The notes under the pieces were generated by a model. That model was not told where the DNA came from and ran no database searches. It saw only the letters and a list, made by a program, of their open reading frames with translations. Positions 44,401-53,395 of a stretch of DNA of 64,000 nucleotides are shown here, in pieces (position 1 is the stretch's first letter; every line of letters starts with the position of its first letter). This DNA comes from Microcoleus sp. FACHB-61. GTDB lineage: Bacteria > Cyanobacteriota > Cyanobacteriia > Cyanobacteriales > Microcoleaceae. The position numbers and the translations under genes are program-made. Location of the stretch: positions 59,128-123,127 of the forward strand of contig JACJNY010000077.1 of NCBI GenBank assembly GCA_014695295.1. Direction: 5' to 3'.

Positions 44401-44606
44401 ATAAAATCCCCTGATATCTCAAGGTTTCAATCCCTGATAGGGTTTTAGGTTTTTTCCGGCTCTGAAGCTTTAGCTCTTGCCACTTTTAAAGTCTCCGGTT
44501 TCAATCCCTGATAGGGTTTTAGGGTTTTTCCGGCCGATTCGTGTTCGTGGAATAATCGCACCGAATTTAGTTTCAATCCCTGATAGGGTTTTAGGGTTTT
44601 TCCGGC
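41448..44606 (-). CRISPR. type I-D CRISPR array, 43 repeats and 42 spacers
   Basis: The unit is a 37-base repeat read on the + strand as GTTTCAATCCCTGATAGGGT plus TTTAGGTTTTTTCCGGC, with spacers of 32-47 bases (starts 69-84 bases apart). I counted starts from 41448 (degenerate, 38 bases) through 41519, 41593 and so on to 44498 and 44570. The palindrome is CCCTGATAGGG. The reverse complement ends ATTGAAAC, the usual 5' handle of crRNAs, so transcription runs on the - strand and the leader is at the right end beside cas2. The left copy is degenerate (a typical trailer end). The two rightmost copies share AGGGTTTTT in place of AGGTTTTTT. All internal copies are identical. Processing is by Cas6. 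Confidence 0.97.
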
Positions 44607-44857
44607 CGCCCGTTCCAGAAGCCTTGCTGTATTTGGTTTTCAAGGTGCAGTTCCGTGAATCTAAAACAAAAGTACCATTCCAGCCTGCGGCTTGTCAATA
44701 CCAAAAATTTCATATTCACTCCAAAACCTTATCCTGTAAAGCTTTCACACTTTCCGTGAATCGTTTTTTCAGAGGAGGGGCATCAAACTCTTGCTGCACA
44801 TGAGTTTGAGCCGAAAAATTTGATACCCCGATTTTAACACCTACCCCTTCACGGAAA
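44607..44857 (-). promoter_or_regulatory. CRISPR leader between cas2 and the array
   Basis: A 251-base stretch with no gene, at the leader side of the array. TTCCGTGAATC occurs at 44651-44661 and 44752-44762, and inverted TTCACGGAA at 44848-44856 touches the cas2 stop. A hairpin CAAACTC / GAGTTTG (44784-44790, 44802-44808) lies between. These are candidate array promoter or spacer-acquisition elements; which one is active is unknown. Confidence 0.7.
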
Positions 44858-45133
44858 CTAAGCAAAAAATATTGTGCGATCGACTGGCTCTACCCCACCA
44901 ATACGTTCGATCTTACCCTGACAGCAAGCGCACAGCGGGAAAAACAAAATACTGTCTTCGTTGGGTTTGATGACTTTGTTCAGGCGCGATCGTAACTTAG
45001 CGTACTGAGTCTCAGTCAAATCAGCACACTCAAACACACTGTACTGCATCCACTGCCCATAGGATTTCAGCATTTTGTGAATCTTTGTGCGGCGCTTGTC
45101 TTCGGAAATATCGTAAGAAATCAGAATGTGCAT
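44858..45133 (-). CDS. cas2: CRISPR-associated Cas2
   Basis: A 91-residue Cas2 with the ferredoxin-like start MHILISYDIS carrying the metal-binding Asp8. It forms the scaffold of the Cas1-Cas2 spacer-integration complex. Two bases separate it from cas1 on the same strand. The next feature downstream is the array leader. Confidence 0.95.
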   Translation of the reverse strand: MHILISYDISEDKRRTKIHKMLKSYGQWMQYSVFECADLTETQYAKLRSRLNKVIKPNEDSILFFPLCACCQGKIERIGGVEPVDRTIFFA

Positions 45134-45135
45134 AT

Positions 45136-46137
45136 CTAGTACAAAACTAAAGGTGGATATTTGTCAATTTCGCCCATCAAATATTTCGCCAACAGCCGCC
45201 CTTGAATTTCAAAAGCTTCTTGATAGCTGCACTTGCGCTTCAAAACAGGATGCTTAAACTCAGACTGCTTTTTCTGTTCATACAACTTCAGAAACTCTTT
45301 CCGTCCCGCTTCCGACAGTCGCACCACATTACTCAGAGGTTCCACAGTAAAATCATTCGGCGTAAGAATCCGGCGGTTAATCGCCTTCAAAATGATGCTG
45401 TCTGCTACCAAAGGGCGGAACTCTTCCATCAAATCAAACGCTAAACCGACGCGGCCGTAGCGCTGCTGGTGGAGGTATCCTAAATAAGGGTCAAATCCCA
45501 CAATATTAATCGCGCTTTGCACATCGTGACGTAGCAGCGTGTAAGCAAAATTCATCAAAGAATTCACCGTATCGGTAGCAGGGCGGTGTCGCGGTTGAAA
45601 CACAAAGCCTTCCGCGCGAATTAATTGGTTGAAAACTCCGAAATACGCCGCACTACCAGCCCCTTCGTGCCCGCGCAAAGAGTCAATATTGTCAGTTTTG
45701 TCAAGTTTGGCGATCGCATTAGAAATCTGCATAATTGCCGAAGCTAAATTTAGTTCCGAATGTTCCCGCTGAGTTTGAGATAAACTGCTGCGATAATTCT
45801 TCAATTTCCCCCGAATAAAACCCCGGACAACATGAATAGCTTGCGGAGTTTCCCCCGCCGCTTTCCACTGAGCATTGCGAACAAAAATATTTTTACTTAA
45901 TTCGGGTTCCAGCTTACCCAAATAGTGACCCGTATCCGTGATAAAAGTCAGAGGGATTTTCCGTTCGAGCAATTCTGCGATCGCCGCCGGGGAAATAGTC
46001 GCCCGTCCCAAAATCACCACTCCATCTAAATGAATCAAAGGCACATCCTGTAATTTTTGATTCTTTGCCTTGACATTCAGCCGTTCATCTGTTTTCCCAA
46101 TAAACACATCATCTTGATTGATATAAAGTGTTCCCAC
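45136..46137 (-). CDS. cas1: CRISPR-associated Cas1 (type I-D)
   Basis: A 333-residue spacer integrase. The active site Glu is in LRGHEGAGSAAYFGVF (about residue 155), His in PYLGYLHQQRYGRVG (about 224) and Asp in ALAFDLMEEFRP (about 237). With Cas2 it inserts spacers at the leader. A 293-base gap with an inverted repeat separates it from cas4, so cas1-cas2 could have their own promoter. Confidence 0.96.
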   Translation of the reverse strand: MGTLYINQDDVFIGKTDERLNVKAKNQKLQDVPLIHLDGVVILGRATISPAAIAELLERKIPLTFITDTGHYLGKLEPELSKNIFVRNAQWKAAGETPQAIHVVRGFIRGKLKNYRSSLSQTQREHSELNLASAIMQISNAIAKLDKTDNIDSLRGHEGAGSAAYFGVFNQLIRAEGFVFQPRHRPATDTVNSLMNFAYTLLRHDVQSAINIVGFDPYLGYLHQQRYGRVGLAFDLMEEFRPLVADSIILKAINRRILTPNDFTVEPLSNVVRLSEAGRKEFLKLYEQKKQSEFKHPVLKRKCSYQEAFEIQGRLLAKYLMGEIDKYPPLVLY

Positions 46138-46203
46138 GATCCACTCCTAAAGTTATGTATTGGTTGTGTTTGAATTAGTCCGCCACTCCGCCACGGGTTA
46201 AAG

Positions 46204-46407
46204 CCCCTGTCTCAAAGCTTGCATTCGGTTGAAACCGACTGAAGAAGTAATTTAATCAGCAGTTACACGCGAAAGCAAAACCCGTTTTCTTCCTAAATTT
46301 TCGGTCAACTCGCCCAAAACTTATCGCACAAACCCGGTTGATTTACGCAACCTTTATCGGTAAAGTCTTCACTCCTCATAGCGAGGACTTTCGCTGTGAG
46401 ACAGGGG
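46204..46407. repeat. 11-base inverted repeat in the cas4-cas1 spacer
   Basis: CCCCTGTCTCA (46204-46214) and TGAGACAGGGG (46397-46407) flank about 180 bases. Inside, TCGGTTGAAACCGA (46225-46238) is a family C palindrome. The arrangement resembles a small inserted element (MITE-like) that split a once closer cas4-cas1 pair. Confidence 0.6.
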
Positions 46408-46430
46408 TTTCAACCTCCGGCGATTTGGGT

Positions 46431-47024
46431 TCAGCTAGCTTCTTGATAGCGCAGGACTTTCTGTGCAGCTTGCGGCAAACATTGCTGATAAAGGCTGCAA
46501 CCTTGACAGCGTTTGCTATAATGGGGTGGAGGCATTTTGCCAGTTTGCAGCAATAATTGGATAGCAGTGATAAGGGCGATCGCCTCTTGTCTCAACACCT
46601 CAGAAATCTCCACTAATTGCCGCTGATGCGAATGCGCGTAATACACATATCCAGCCGCAATAGTTTTCCCCGTCATCTCCTCCAAACAAAGCGCTTGAGC
46701 GCAAACTTGCAACTCATCATTATCCCATTCCCCCTTCCGTCCCCGCTTATATTCCACCGGATAAATCTCACCCTCAGCCGACTCAATCAAATCCGATTTA
46801 CCAATCAGTTTGTAGCGCTCCGATTTCAGCCAAATCGCGCGAACCTGCCAAGTTTCATCCCGGTTAATCTCGCCCATTGTGTGAACGCGATCGTGCAAAC
46901 TCGTCCCTTCAATGGTATACTGATTATCCGCAAATTCCCCCGCACAAAACATCCGCCAGCAGCGGTGAGCGCAATAGGAATACTGGTTAAGCGATGCAAT
47001 AGAAATGTAATCAAAATCATTCAT
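46431..47024 (-). CDS. cas4: CRISPR-associated Cas4 exonuclease
   Basis: A 197-residue PD-(D/E)XK nuclease. Four cysteines for the Fe-S cluster are visible: candidates C18 or C22 in YCAHRCWRMFC and C173, C176 and C182 in CQGCSLYQQC. The catalytic region is GKSDLI (Asp) with YPVEYKRGRKG (Glu-x-Lys, about 90-93). It trims protospacers and helps choose the PAM end during acquisition. On the - strand between cas6 and cas1. Confidence 0.94.
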   Translation of the reverse strand: MNDFDYISIASLNQYSYCAHRCWRMFCAGEFADNQYTIEGTSLHDRVHTMGEINRDETWQVRAIWLKSERYKLIGKSDLIESAEGEIYPVEYKRGRKGEWDNDELQVCAQALCLEEMTGKTIAAGYVYYAHSHQRQLVEISEVLRQEAIALITAIQLLLQTGKMPPPHYSKRCQGCSLYQQCLPQAAQKVLRYQEAS

Positions 47025-47080
47025 AATTTTGATGGTTTGTAAGAGATTGGTAATTGGGAGTTAGTGCTCCGCCATTCCGC

Positions 47081-47098
47081 CAGGGGTTGAAACCCCTG
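47081..47098. repeat. palindrome CAGGGGTTGAAACCCCTG (family C)
   Basis: A perfect eight-base stem with a two-base loop in the 100-base cas6-cas4 spacer. It shares the GGTTGAAACC core with 18111-18124 and 46225-46238. Confidence 0.7.
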
Positions 47099-47124
47099 CC
47101 GGACTATGGGTTTTACGTTAAGTT

Positions 47125-47961
47125 TCAAGAACTTTTTTTAACAACTATTCGCCTAGTCATTCCCATCCCCATCGGGGTTTTCCTCCCCACCCCGCAGTAA
47201 ACAGCAAAATCAGCCAAAGCATTAATTTGCTTAATCACTAAAGGCTCCACGTCTCCCAAAATCCGATAACTAACCTCCCCAACCATGCCGACAAAATCGC
47301 TTTGATAGTTAGTCAATTTTTCACTTTGGATATTGACAAATGTCGAAAAAAGTGCATCGAAGGAAAGATCGGGAATTGCGATCGGGCTGTACTTATTCCA
47401 GCGACTGAGGAGACTATTAAAAACGCAATCTCTAGTAGGAATCACCGAATCAAATTTCCCCTGCCTAAAAGTAGTAGGAGTCGCAAAACTGAAAGCAATT
47501 AAGCGGTTAGTTTCCGAAGCTTGTTCGTAAAGTTGAGAGTAACTACAAGCATTAGCCCAAGGTTGATCTAATTGAGCAGTGCCCAGGATATTTGCAATCA
47601 GCAAATCCGCCGGGCCAAGGTGCCACGGCTTGGAGGGATTGAGATTCAGCCAAAGCTGAGTTAACTTGCCAAACAAAGTGTCATCAAGGAGAGTAATTCG
47701 CCACCAACAGAGGGTGTGTTCTGGAATCGGTTCTGTGTGTTCCCATTGCAGGAAATGGTGTTTTTTGAAAGGGCATTTTTTAGTTTGCAAAGGGCTGAGA
47801 GTGAAGGATTTTTGGGCGGTGGCATCGTGGAGGCGATCGCCGAGTTTTTTGTCAACGGAGCTCACGAGGGTGAGAAATAGGGCGTGCAGGTGTCTTCCGG
47901 TGAGGTATCCGGGGGGAATTGGGGCCAGGGGAAGGAGGTTGAGGACGAGGCTGTGTGGCAT
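47125..47961 (-). CDS. cas6: CRISPR-associated endoribonuclease Cas6
   Basis: A 278-residue Cas6 of the RAMP fold that cuts the pre-crRNA within each repeat. The glycine-rich C-terminal loop AVYCGVGRKTPMGMGMTRR (about 252-270) is the family hallmark. The repeat's ATTGAAAC end matches cleavage eight bases before the spacer. The gene follows cas5 by 126 bases on the - strand. Confidence 0.9.
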   Translation of the reverse strand: MPHSLVLNLLPLAPIPPGYLTGRHLHALFLTLVSSVDKKLGDRLHDATAQKSFTLSPLQTKKCPFKKHHFLQWEHTEPIPEHTLCWWRITLLDDTLFGKLTQLWLNLNPSKPWHLGPADLLIANILGTAQLDQPWANACSYSQLYEQASETNRLIAFSFATPTTFRQGKFDSVIPTRDCVFNSLLSRWNKYSPIAIPDLSFDALFSTFVNIQSEKLTNYQSDFVGMVGEVSYRILGDVEPLVIKQINALADFAVYCGVGRKTPMGMGMTRRIVVKKSS

Positions 47962-48087
47962 ATTGGTTAATGGTTAAAAGAGGTTTGAATTAGCCGAGAA
48001 GTTTTCCCTGGTTTCTCGTTTTCTCATTTCTCATTTCTCGTTCCCAGGTAGAACCTGGGAACGCATTTCTAGAGGCTCTGCCTCCTA

Positions 48088-48795
48088 TTAATCGGCCCGA
48101 AAGCGGTATTCCATACACGCCGGAATTTTGAGTTTGTCAAAATCGTAATATCGCCCTAGCATTTTGACATTTTGGATGAGGCTAACCGGAGGCATATTAA
48201 CCACATCGTAGCTAATCACCTGATGGGAAAACATCACATCTAAAGGGTTGAGCAGATAGGGAAAGATGAAGTCTGTTTCTGAGGGCGATCGCTTCACTTC
48301 CTTCTGTTCTAAAATTTCGACTGCTGCTTTGCTCATCCACTTTCCCAGACGAATCCATTTCCCTAGTTTCAGAGACTTCTCTGAGATTATGAAAAACTCA
48401 AATTTGCTTTCCGGCGCAATTTCTTTTGTTCTGCCAAAACTAGGGATATTTTTCTGGGTTTTCTCCATCTCGACGTGATAGTTATTGTTGGCGTATTTCC
48501 AAGTGTTGAGAGTAGAGGAGTGAGAAATAGAACGCCCCGGAGTAACATAAATCCCCTGTTGGTTGAGCGCCGTTAAATGCTGCTCGTATTTAGGAACTTG
48601 TTCGGGACAGAAATAGCGATAGGAATGTTCTTCAGAAACGGTGGTGGAATAGATTTCGCTATCCACCAAACCGAGGGCGTAACAAAGCGCGTAATTGTGA
48701 ATTACTGGCTCAGTTTCGTAAAGTCTCCCTATCTCGCGAGTTGCAAAATAAAGGCTATCGTGCAACTCGATTTGACAGCGGTAAATAAAAGTCAT
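48088..48795 (-). CDS. cas5: type I-D Cas5 (Csc1)
   Basis: A 235-residue Csc1 that caps the 5' handle of the crRNA in the type I-D Cascade. The family features visible are MTFIYRCQIELHDSLYFATREIGRLYETEP at the start (as in Csc1) and a typical C-terminal CMEYRF. Only five bases separate its ATG from the cas7 stop, with GGAG inside the cas7 end as ribosome-binding site, so translation is coupled. Confidence 0.9.
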   Translation of the reverse strand: MTFIYRCQIELHDSLYFATREIGRLYETEPVIHNYALCYALGLVDSEIYSTTVSEEHSYRYFCPEQVPKYEQHLTALNQQGIYVTPGRSISHSSTLNTWKYANNNYHVEMEKTQKNIPSFGRTKEIAPESKFEFFIISEKSLKLGKWIRLGKWMSKAAVEILEQKEVKRSPSETDFIFPYLLNPLDVMFSHQVISYDVVNMPPVSLIQNVKMLGRYYDFDKLKIPACMEYRFRAD

Positions 48796-48800
48796 GGCTG

Positions 48801-49814
48801 TTACTCCGCTGCTGCTGTAGCTCCTGCCTTACCCTTGATATGCTTCTTCGCGTAAGCTTTAGCCTCGTCATCGGCTTTCTTCAACATTTTTTTGAGTTCA
48901 TCTTCATTGCCAATAACAGCTTTAACCTCTGTGACTAATGGTGTAAACTTATCCCCAATAAAGTCTTCATGCACGATAAATTCCTCAGACAGTAACGTTT
49001 GGATAGCAGCCCTAGCAGCCATAATCACATCATCTTCATTGAGAGGGTTGTTGGAATTAAGTTTATCGTCACCCTGCAATTTATCGTAAATTGCTTGCGT
49101 CCAGCGGAGGTTACTGGTAATTTCGCCGTCGGCAAATACGACACCAATTAACTCATTTCTGACTCGACCTGTGCGGGTGGTTTGAGCGCCATAGTGCCGC
49201 GTTCTGAGGATGTTGTTGAAAACATACAAAAAACTAGCTTCTGTAGGGTCTTTCAGGGTGACAATGCTAGGAAAGAAAATCTGGGGTTTGATGTGGTCTT
49301 GCTGATTGATGCGACTGGTAACTTCGCCTGGTTTAGAACCTGCTTCACCCTTAGATGCCATTGTGCCATTCTCAAAGGGAGCATTGAGGGTAAAAGTCTC
49401 GTGAGATTCATCAAAAGCGGTAATTGAAAATGCTGTGTCAACTACTACTTTTGATTTTTCTGAACCAGAGTCACCGATCGCAAATCCGTAGATAATGCAA
49501 TCAGGATTATTCATTGCAAACTTGACATTGTATTCGCAATCTTCAGCGGTCATAAAACCATAGTTACGCAGCAACTCGCGACCGACTAAACGTTCTGGTG
49601 TAGATTGCTTGCGCTTAAACATGGTCAGGCGGCTGATTGGTTTTTGGTCTTGAATTCCTGACCTCACCCGCGCTTTATTCAGTTCTCCATCGGTCTGAAA
49701 TAGGGGATAAGATTCTGTGACTCGCACAGTCAGAAAATGTACATATTTTCCCATTGGTTTGTAAGGGATGTTAGCATGGAAAAATTTAGAGTCAACTGTT
49801 TTCAAGAAAGCCAT
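48801..49814 (-). CDS. cas7: type I-D Cas7 (Csc2)
   Basis: A 337-residue Csc2, the crRNA backbone protein that makes the helical spine of the I-D complex. Landmarks are LTVRVTESYPLFQTDGELNKAR, VGRELLRNYGFM and LRTRHYGAQTTRTGRVRNEL. The C-terminal tail is Lys/Ala-rich and low-complexity. It starts ATG at 49814. Confidence 0.93.
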   Translation of the reverse strand: MAFLKTVDSKFFHANIPYKPMGKYVHFLTVRVTESYPLFQTDGELNKARVRSGIQDQKPISRLTMFKRKQSTPERLVGRELLRNYGFMTAEDCEYNVKFAMNNPDCIIYGFAIGDSGSEKSKVVVDTAFSITAFDESHETFTLNAPFENGTMASKGEAGSKPGEVTSRINQQDHIKPQIFFPSIVTLKDPTEASFLYVFNNILRTRHYGAQTTRTGRVRNELIGVVFADGEITSNLRWTQAIYDKLQGDDKLNSNNPLNEDDVIMAARAAIQTLLSEEFIVHEDFIGDKFTPLVTEVKAVIGNEDELKKMLKKADDEAKAYAKKHIKGKAGATAAAE

Positions 49815-49883
49815 GATTTGTGTCCTATGTAAAAATGTTAGTTTGGTAGTTAGCTTGTAGCCGATCGAACAATAGATTCAGCT

Positions 49884-52800
49884 TTAATCATTACCTTCTT
49901 CCTGAGATTCGTCAGGAGATTTGTCATTTCTATCGCGATTGTCTTTGTCATTTTCTAAACGGTAAAGGAATTCGCAGGTATCTCGGATTAGGTTGATTTG
50001 GCGGCCGGCTAAACGGGCTCTATCGCCCGCAAATGATTGCTCAAATACCTCCTCAACAAAGTAGCGAGCAAACTCTAAAATTGCCTGTCGTTCTTCCTCC
50101 CGCTTGCTAAAAATCCAGCGTCCTTCAGCAGTAGAAGAGTGAACGCGATCCATGAGCTTTGAAACTTCAGCAGCAACTGTCAAGACTAAAGATTCACCTT
50201 GACAACTGCGATCGGCTTCTAGGATGGTTTTAGAAGCAATATCAATCGGTTTCAGCACAGCATTTGCCTTGGGATTATATCGCTTACTTGCACGGTAAAA
50301 TCTGCGATACAATTCCGTCAATTTTTGGGGGTGGTTTAAACTTGATGCGGTTGTCACAGTCAATCGTTCCTCTTCATGATTATAGTGGGCATAGGAGTCA
50401 AAGCAAGGGTAAAAATGATAAGCATAAAGCTTGATTTTTTGAATTGATGCCGTTTCATTTTTCTGTTTGCGAACCCATTGATTTAGGTAGCTAAACACAT
50501 AAAGCGGGCTGGTTTCAAAATCCTTGGCGAGCTCAGTTAATTTACCCCAGTTGGAGTCATAGCCGGACTTCCCCTGTTTCGCATTAACATCAAGGTGAAT
50601 GGCATAAGCAGCAGTTAACACATTTAAGGGTGCAGGATAAGATTTGCCGTTTTCCTCCCAACCTTCTAGGATGTAGTCGAGGCGGAAGCGATCGCGCTTG
50701 GTCAATACCCTAAAAGCTTGGGGTACACTGTCAAGAAATACGGTTTCTTCAAACTCTGCACCGTCGTTAAAAGGCGGAATTGGCGACTCTGAAACTACGG
50801 TTTTGACATCTAGAATCATCGGAAAAGCAAAAGCTAGCCAAGCTGGCATTACCCAAGATTCGGTATCAGTTGCATCTCGACCGGGGGGAAGCGCCATGAA
50901 GTAAAATGTTAGGGGCTGGTCTTCGGGATAGGAAAGTTTGAAGGTGCGGTCTTTTCCTGGTTCGATGTTTTCATCTATTAGGAAAGCATCGACGCTTTGG
51001 TAGCGATCACGTCCAAAGTTTGCTTGCAAATCTTTGCTAATAAAATGATTGCGAATGCTGGTATCAAAGCGGGTTTGGGCAATGCTAGTGTAGGCTTTTT
51101 GCAGAAACTTATTTGTCTCTGGGGTGAAGTAATATGTGGGATAAAAATAGAGATAGCGATATTTGCCATCTTCAAATTTTTTGCCCACAGCTTGAGTTTG
51201 ATTCATTAAAATTTGTCTCAGCATCATTTCCAAACCTGCAATACTAGAAATATTGCGTTTAGCGTTAGAACCTCCCAACATTTGTTTGTTAGTGTAAACT
51301 TGAGGCGTGAACAAAACGGCTGATTCCATTTGTTCTGTCACCGTGTAAGCTGAATGGGAAATTGAACAGATTAACTGTCTTCCTCTACCCTGTTTCTTAG
51401 CGAGTTGGTAGCGTTCCAACTCATCTAAAAATACGTCACTGGATGCTGTGTCCAATGGTGTATTTCCGGGTAACATGACAACCCGCGTTACCCACAGCCG
51501 CAAATCGTCCCAACCGTCGGGCAATTTGTACTGTGAAAGAATGGGTTTAATCATTTGGGAAATGTGGGCGATCGCCTGTTCGCAAACTTCCCGCACATCC
51601 TCAATTCCTGGGTGATGTTCTAGGTACTTTGCTGCTAAATAGTACCATTCGTAAGGAACGCCGCCTGTATTGCCTTTTAGTTTAAGTTCTTTGAGGCTTT
51701 CATTAATCCGTTGAATTTCTCTCAGGGCTGGCAGATATTCAGATAGGTTCCAAAACTTAGCAATTTCATCTACAATATCTAGATGAGGTAGTGCGGGTAG
51801 TTTTTTGTCTTTCTTGCGTGCGGTTTCGATGGTATTAACTTGTTCTCCCCAAATCTTGCGGCTCACTAAGTCGCCGAGTTCAGCAATCTGGTCAATCCGA
51901 ATATCGTCGTCAAAGTTGAAGTTATAATCAGCAGATAAAACATCCTGGTTTTGAAATTTTATCAGATTATCGCTGCGACTTTTGGCAACAGAGTTTTTCC
52001 CTATTTTGAGAATGCGTAACGTAGCAGCGATGGCAACTAGCATCAAATCTGACGCATCAAAAAACAAGTTATAATACTCGGCATATTTCATGCCTTTACC
52101 ATCTCTGCCAAAGCCAGTTTGTCGCCGTTGCAGTTGTCCGGCGCAGAGTTGTTTAATCTTGCTAACTACTCGTTCGGGTAAGTCTGCAATTGAAATAGCC
52201 GGAGCATCCCGCCGTGCTAGGTAAATTACACCTGTTGGTAGGTAAAGCAAAGGTTCATAGTAGGTGCGATCGTCGGTATTCAGCGCCGTATGCACTTCCA
52301 TTAAAGCGTTATTGACGACGTTAGTAAGTACGCCTCTGTTTTCAGCGATGCTGTGATAAGTGAATTTTAATTGCCCGCCACTGAGGCTGTGGATTAACTC
52401 GTTTAGCCGGGTATTTTCTGCATCTTGGGGATGTTTGATAATAGATGCTAGGGAATCTGCTAAACAGGTTAAGTCTGAGAGACTGCGGAGTGTGCGATCG
52501 CGCAACACTGGATTTAACCCAAATTCAGAAAAATTCCAGTTAGTATCCCAACGCCGCTGAGCGTTGTAAGCAAGGCAGAGCAAATCATCAATGTATTCTC
52601 GATAAGCACCTGGAGCGTCGGGATTGATGAAGCTATCTAGTCCTAACTGTCGCACTTTTTCATCAATAATTTGACGGTGCTGTTCTAGCGGTAACTTGCG
52701 GCAATCGTTGGGGACATCGGGGAATTTTTCAAAGTCGTGTAGAATAAAGCCAGCAATTACTAACCGCCGTTCTTTTTCTCCTACGGATCGCCGCACGGTA

Positions 52801-53264
52801 GTATCGAGTTTTTCTAACCGCTGTTCAATTAAATTAGCAGGAAATAATCCATTTAGCAGGTGAGTATTTAGAGACTGATCGCCTGCATTATGCCGTCTGA
52901 CATTCTCTTTTCCTTGTTTGCGATCGAGTTCGTCAAAAAATTTGCCCCCTTTGGCTGTGACGCCAATGGCAACTCGCAGCAGATTTGGCAAGACATATTC
53001 TGCGAAGTCTCCCATGACGCGATCGCCTGGATTTTGACTCTGAATGGCTTCTCGCAAGAGTTTGAGAGTTAGTAAGTCGCGAGTTTGAGGTTCGATTGTG
53101 CGATCGGACGTTTGAAAGTTTGACCCTAATTCCTCATCTTGCAGCCAGTCATCATCTCCATCATCTCCATGATGCGATCGATCTGAGTTCAAATTCACTT
53201 GGATATCGAATAATGAGAGTTGTATGTGCTCTTCGTTTTTTTGTTTTTGACGTTTTTTAGCCAT
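49884..53264 (-). CDS. cas10d: type I-D Cas10d (Csc3), HD nuclease large subunit
   Basis: An 1126-residue large subunit. An HD nuclease motif (FILHDFEKFP, His176-Asp177) lies in the N-terminal third; in type I-D this domain cleaves target DNA while Cas3' lacks HD. The palm does not show a GGDD motif, as usual for I-D. The N-terminus MAKKRQKQKNEEHIQLSLFD has QLSLF at 15-19, which matches the bacterial beta-clamp-binding consensus. The ATG at 53264 has AGAGG about six bases upstream. A hairpin terminator at 53356-53387 lies just upstream, so expression may start from this spacer. Confidence 0.95.
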   Translation of the reverse strand: MAKKRQKQKNEEHIQLSLFDIQVNLNSDRSHHGDDGDDDWLQDEELGSNFQTSDRTIEPQTRDLLTLKLLREAIQSQNPGDRVMGDFAEYVLPNLLRVAIGVTAKGGKFFDELDRKQGKENVRRHNAGDQSLNTHLLNGLFPANLIEQRLEKLDTTVRRSVGEKERRLVIAGFILHDFEKFPDVPNDCRKLPLEQHRQIIDEKVRQLGLDSFINPDAPGAYREYIDDLLCLAYNAQRRWDTNWNFSEFGLNPVLRDRTLRSLSDLTCLADSLASIIKHPQDAENTRLNELIHSLSGGQLKFTYHSIAENRGVLTNVVNNALMEVHTALNTDDRTYYEPLLYLPTGVIYLARRDAPAISIADLPERVVSKIKQLCAGQLQRRQTGFGRDGKGMKYAEYYNLFFDASDLMLVAIAATLRILKIGKNSVAKSRSDNLIKFQNQDVLSADYNFNFDDDIRIDQIAELGDLVSRKIWGEQVNTIETARKKDKKLPALPHLDIVDEIAKFWNLSEYLPALREIQRINESLKELKLKGNTGGVPYEWYYLAAKYLEHHPGIEDVREVCEQAIAHISQMIKPILSQYKLPDGWDDLRLWVTRVVMLPGNTPLDTASSDVFLDELERYQLAKKQGRGRQLICSISHSAYTVTEQMESAVLFTPQVYTNKQMLGGSNAKRNISSIAGLEMMLRQILMNQTQAVGKKFEDGKYRYLYFYPTYYFTPETNKFLQKAYTSIAQTRFDTSIRNHFISKDLQANFGRDRYQSVDAFLIDENIEPGKDRTFKLSYPEDQPLTFYFMALPPGRDATDTESWVMPAWLAFAFPMILDVKTVVSESPIPPFNDGAEFEETVFLDSVPQAFRVLTKRDRFRLDYILEGWEENGKSYPAPLNVLTAAYAIHLDVNAKQGKSGYDSNWGKLTELAKDFETSPLYVFSYLNQWVRKQKNETASIQKIKLYAYHFYPCFDSYAHYNHEEERLTVTTASSLNHPQKLTELYRRFYRASKRYNPKANAVLKPIDIASKTILEADRSCQGESLVLTVAAEVSKLMDRVHSSTAEGRWIFSKREEERQAILEFARYFVEEVFEQSFAGDRARLAGRQINLIRDTCEFLYRLENDKDNRDRNDKSPDESQEEGND

Positions 53265-53355
53265 TTTGCGCCTCTAGGGAGTCTATATAAGCTGTGATTT
53301 GCTATATCTAAAAAAGGTATTTGTGCAAATTTTGTTTGACATGACTGAAGAAGAA

Positions 53356-53387
53356 GGGGGCTGTGAACTTATTAACTTTCAGCCCCC
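53356..53387 (-). terminator. intrinsic terminator between the small ORF and cas10d
   Basis: On the - strand GGGGGCTG (53387-53380) pairs with CAGCCCCC (53363-53356), followed by TTCTTCTT. It lies about nine bases after the small protein's stop. It would limit readthrough from cas3' into cas10d unless attenuated. Confidence 0.75.
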
Positions 53388-53395
53388 AAAAATAG

